From NCBI GenBank assembly GCA_963719135.1, contig CAVRAZ010000002.1:496001-560000 (forward strand): a DNA stretch of 64,000 bases. The letters run 5' to 3'. Made by a program: the position numbers and the translations under genes. Under the pieces are notes generated by a model, which saw only the letters and a list, made by a program, of their open reading frames with translations, was not told the DNA's origin and did not search any database. Shown here one piece after another: positions 62,903 through 64,000 of the stretch (within the stretch, counting starts at the first letter, position 1; each line of letters opens with the position of its first letter). The DNA comes from CAVRAZ01 sp963719135. Its GTDB lineage: Bacteria > Pseudomonadota > Gammaproteobacteria > DSM-19610.

Positions 62903-64000
62903 CTATTTCGGCTGGAGAATGATCGCGGCGAGCGGCGGCAGGGTCAGACCGATGGAATAGGGCCGGTTCATCCACGGCAGGTCGTCGGCGATCAGAGTGC
63001 CGCCGCCGTTGCCCATGTTGCTGCCGGCGTAGAACATCGAATCCGAATTGAAGATCTCGCGGTATTCGCCGGCCGCCGGCACGCCGATGCGATAGCCCTG
63101 GTGCGGCTGCGGCGTGAAATTGACCACCACGATCACAAACTGGTCGCCGCTGCGGCGCACGAAACTGAGCACGGAGTTGTCCGCGTCGTGGCAATCGATC
63201 CACTCGAAGCCGCGCCAGTCGAACTCCTCGCGGTGCAGCGCGGGCAGATCGCGGTAGAGCCGGTTCAGATGCTTGACCAGGCGCTGCACGCCCTGGTGAT
63301 AGGCATAGTCGAGCACATACCAGTCGAGCGTATGGGCGCTGTTCCATTCCTGCCCCTGCCCGAATTCGGTTCCCATGAACAGCAGTTTCTTGCCCGGGTG
63401 GCAGAACATGTAGGTATACAGAGCGCGCAGGTTGGCGAAGCGCTGCCACTCGTCGCCGGGCATCTTGTTGAGCATCGACTGCTTGCCGTGCACGACTTCG
63501 TCGTGCGAGAACGGCAGCAGGAAGTTCTCGGTGAAGGCGTAGAGCATGCTGAAGGTCAGTTTGCCCAGGTGATAGCGGCGGTAGAGCGGGTCTTCGTGGA
63601 TGTATTCCAGCGTGTCGTTCATCCAGCCCATGTTCCACTTCATGTCGAAGCCCAGGCCGCCGGTCCAGGTCGGACGGCTGACCTGCGGCCAGGACGTGGA
63701 CTCTTCGGCGATCATGAGCACGCCGGGTTGTTCCTCGTGGACCACGATATTGAGTTCGCGCAGAAAATCGAGCGCCTCCAGGTTCTCGCGGCCGCCGTAG
63801 ACGTTGGGAACCCATTCGCCTTCTTTACGCGAGTAGTCCAGATAGAGAATGGACGCCACGGCATCGACGCGCAGGCCGTCGATGTGCATCTCCTGCAGCC
63901 AGAAGATGGCGCTCGACAGCAGAAAATTCCTCACCTCGTTGCGGCCGAAGTTGTAGATCAGCGTCGACCAGTCGAGGTGTTCGCCCATGCGCGGGTCGGC
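62903..64000 (-). CDS. glgB: 1,4-alpha-glucan branching enzyme GlgB (second copy; C-terminal part, runs off right edge)
   Basis: The visible 365 residues are the C-terminal half of a GH13_9 branching enzyme: the nucleophile region DGLRVDAVASILYLDYSR, the acid/base in LMIAEESTSWPQVSR, FSHDEVVHGK, and the C-terminal beta domain ending LPPLAAIILQPK. It differs from the copy at 1471-3408 at many positions, so the two are ancient paralogues or separately acquired. It is upstream of glgX on the same strand. The start and CBM48 region lie beyond the window. Confidence 0.95.
   Translation of the reverse strand, partial: ADPRMGEHLDWSTLIYNFGRNEVRNFLLSSAIFWLQEMHIDGLRVDAVASILYLDYSRKEGEWVPNVYGGRENLEALDFLRELNIVVHEEQPGVLMIAEESTSWPQVSRPTWTGGLGFDMKWNMGWMNDTLEYIHEDPLYRRYHLGKLTFSMLYAFTENFLLPFSHDEVVHGKQSMLNKMPGDEWQRFANLRALYTYMFCHPGKKLLFMGTEFGQGQEWNSAHTLDWYVLDYAYHQGVQRLVKHLNRLYRDLPALHREEFDWRGFEWIDCHDADNSVLSFVRRSGDQFVIVVVNFTPQPHQGYRIGVPAAGEYREIFNSDSMFYAGSNMGNGGGTLIADDLPWMNRPYSIGLTLPPLAAIILQPK

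Noticed and set aside
60904..62922. 672-codon plus-strand ORF opposite glgX
   Set aside because: No domain motifs, whereas the minus strand has all GH13 motifs in order.

Overview
This is a high-GC, gene-dense chromosomal window. It suggests a free-living gammaproteobacterium with anaerobic or micro-oxic redox capacity. The evidence is a complex I-like/Mrp membrane complex behind a perfect FNR-type box, an SHP/DHC c-type cytochrome operon, a PmrA/QseB-type two-component system, a glycogen/GlgE locus and proteobacterial-type interspersed repeats. No rRNA, tRNA or CRISPR array was seen, and the species is not assigned.

Layout. 1-5680 (minus): alpha-glucan genes, in transcription order GH15 glucosidase/trehalase-like, glgB, glgE (runs off the left edge). 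5.7-7.2 kb: gene-poor, with an IS91-type transposase remnant and a short exported-peptide gene. 7.3-10.9 kb (minus): SHP cytochrome, diheme cytochrome c, cytochrome b561, response regulator and histidine kinase as one operon, with a TTAA-repeat operator in front. 11.1-13.9 kb (minus): zinc alcohol dehydrogenase, a 243-bp inverted-repeat element, a Tat-type patatin lipase and two small ORFs. 14.2-23.1 kb (plus): MoxR-Bat operon interrupted by an FAD monooxygenase. 23.4-33.1 kb: signalling genes, namely a decayed PAS/GAF/GGDEF/EAL gene, a large hybrid sensor kinase, and two receiver proteins with HDOD and degenerate HD-GYP outputs. 33.2-37.6 kb (minus): YfdX protein and an NtrC-type two-component pair. 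38.0-41.7 kb (plus): truncated zwf and an orphan hypF with two frameshifts.

42.1-45.4 kb is a foreign-looking, lower-GC island. A PIN/NYN-domain gene is followed by a well-formed integron attC site, then a two-gene CBASS defence system (patatin effector plus CD-NTase), ended by a broken IS3-family element. 45.5-57.3 kb (minus) encodes a complete MBX/MBS-like modular respiratory complex: MrpE, F, D-like, G, B and C subunits, a fused double antiporter subunit, NuoH/B/C/D-like subunits, and a 2x[4Fe-4S] ferredoxin fused to a GltD-type NAD(P)H:acceptor flavoprotein, followed by a ferritin-like protein. 57.4-59.5 kb holds decayed or hypothetical genes. 59.6-60.7 kb has an Lrp/AsnC regulator and an RRM RNA-binding protein with a strong terminator. 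60.8-64.0 kb (minus) returns to glycogen metabolism (glgX and a second glgB running off the right edge).

The most interesting items are the MBX-like complex with its H-H' fusion and flavoprotein fusion under a perfect FNR box; the attC-linked CBASS cassette; paired operator-like sites at matching distances in front of the SHP operon and a small secreted peptide gene; and at least four different small inverted-repeat (MITE-like) elements, three of which reach into gene 3' ends.
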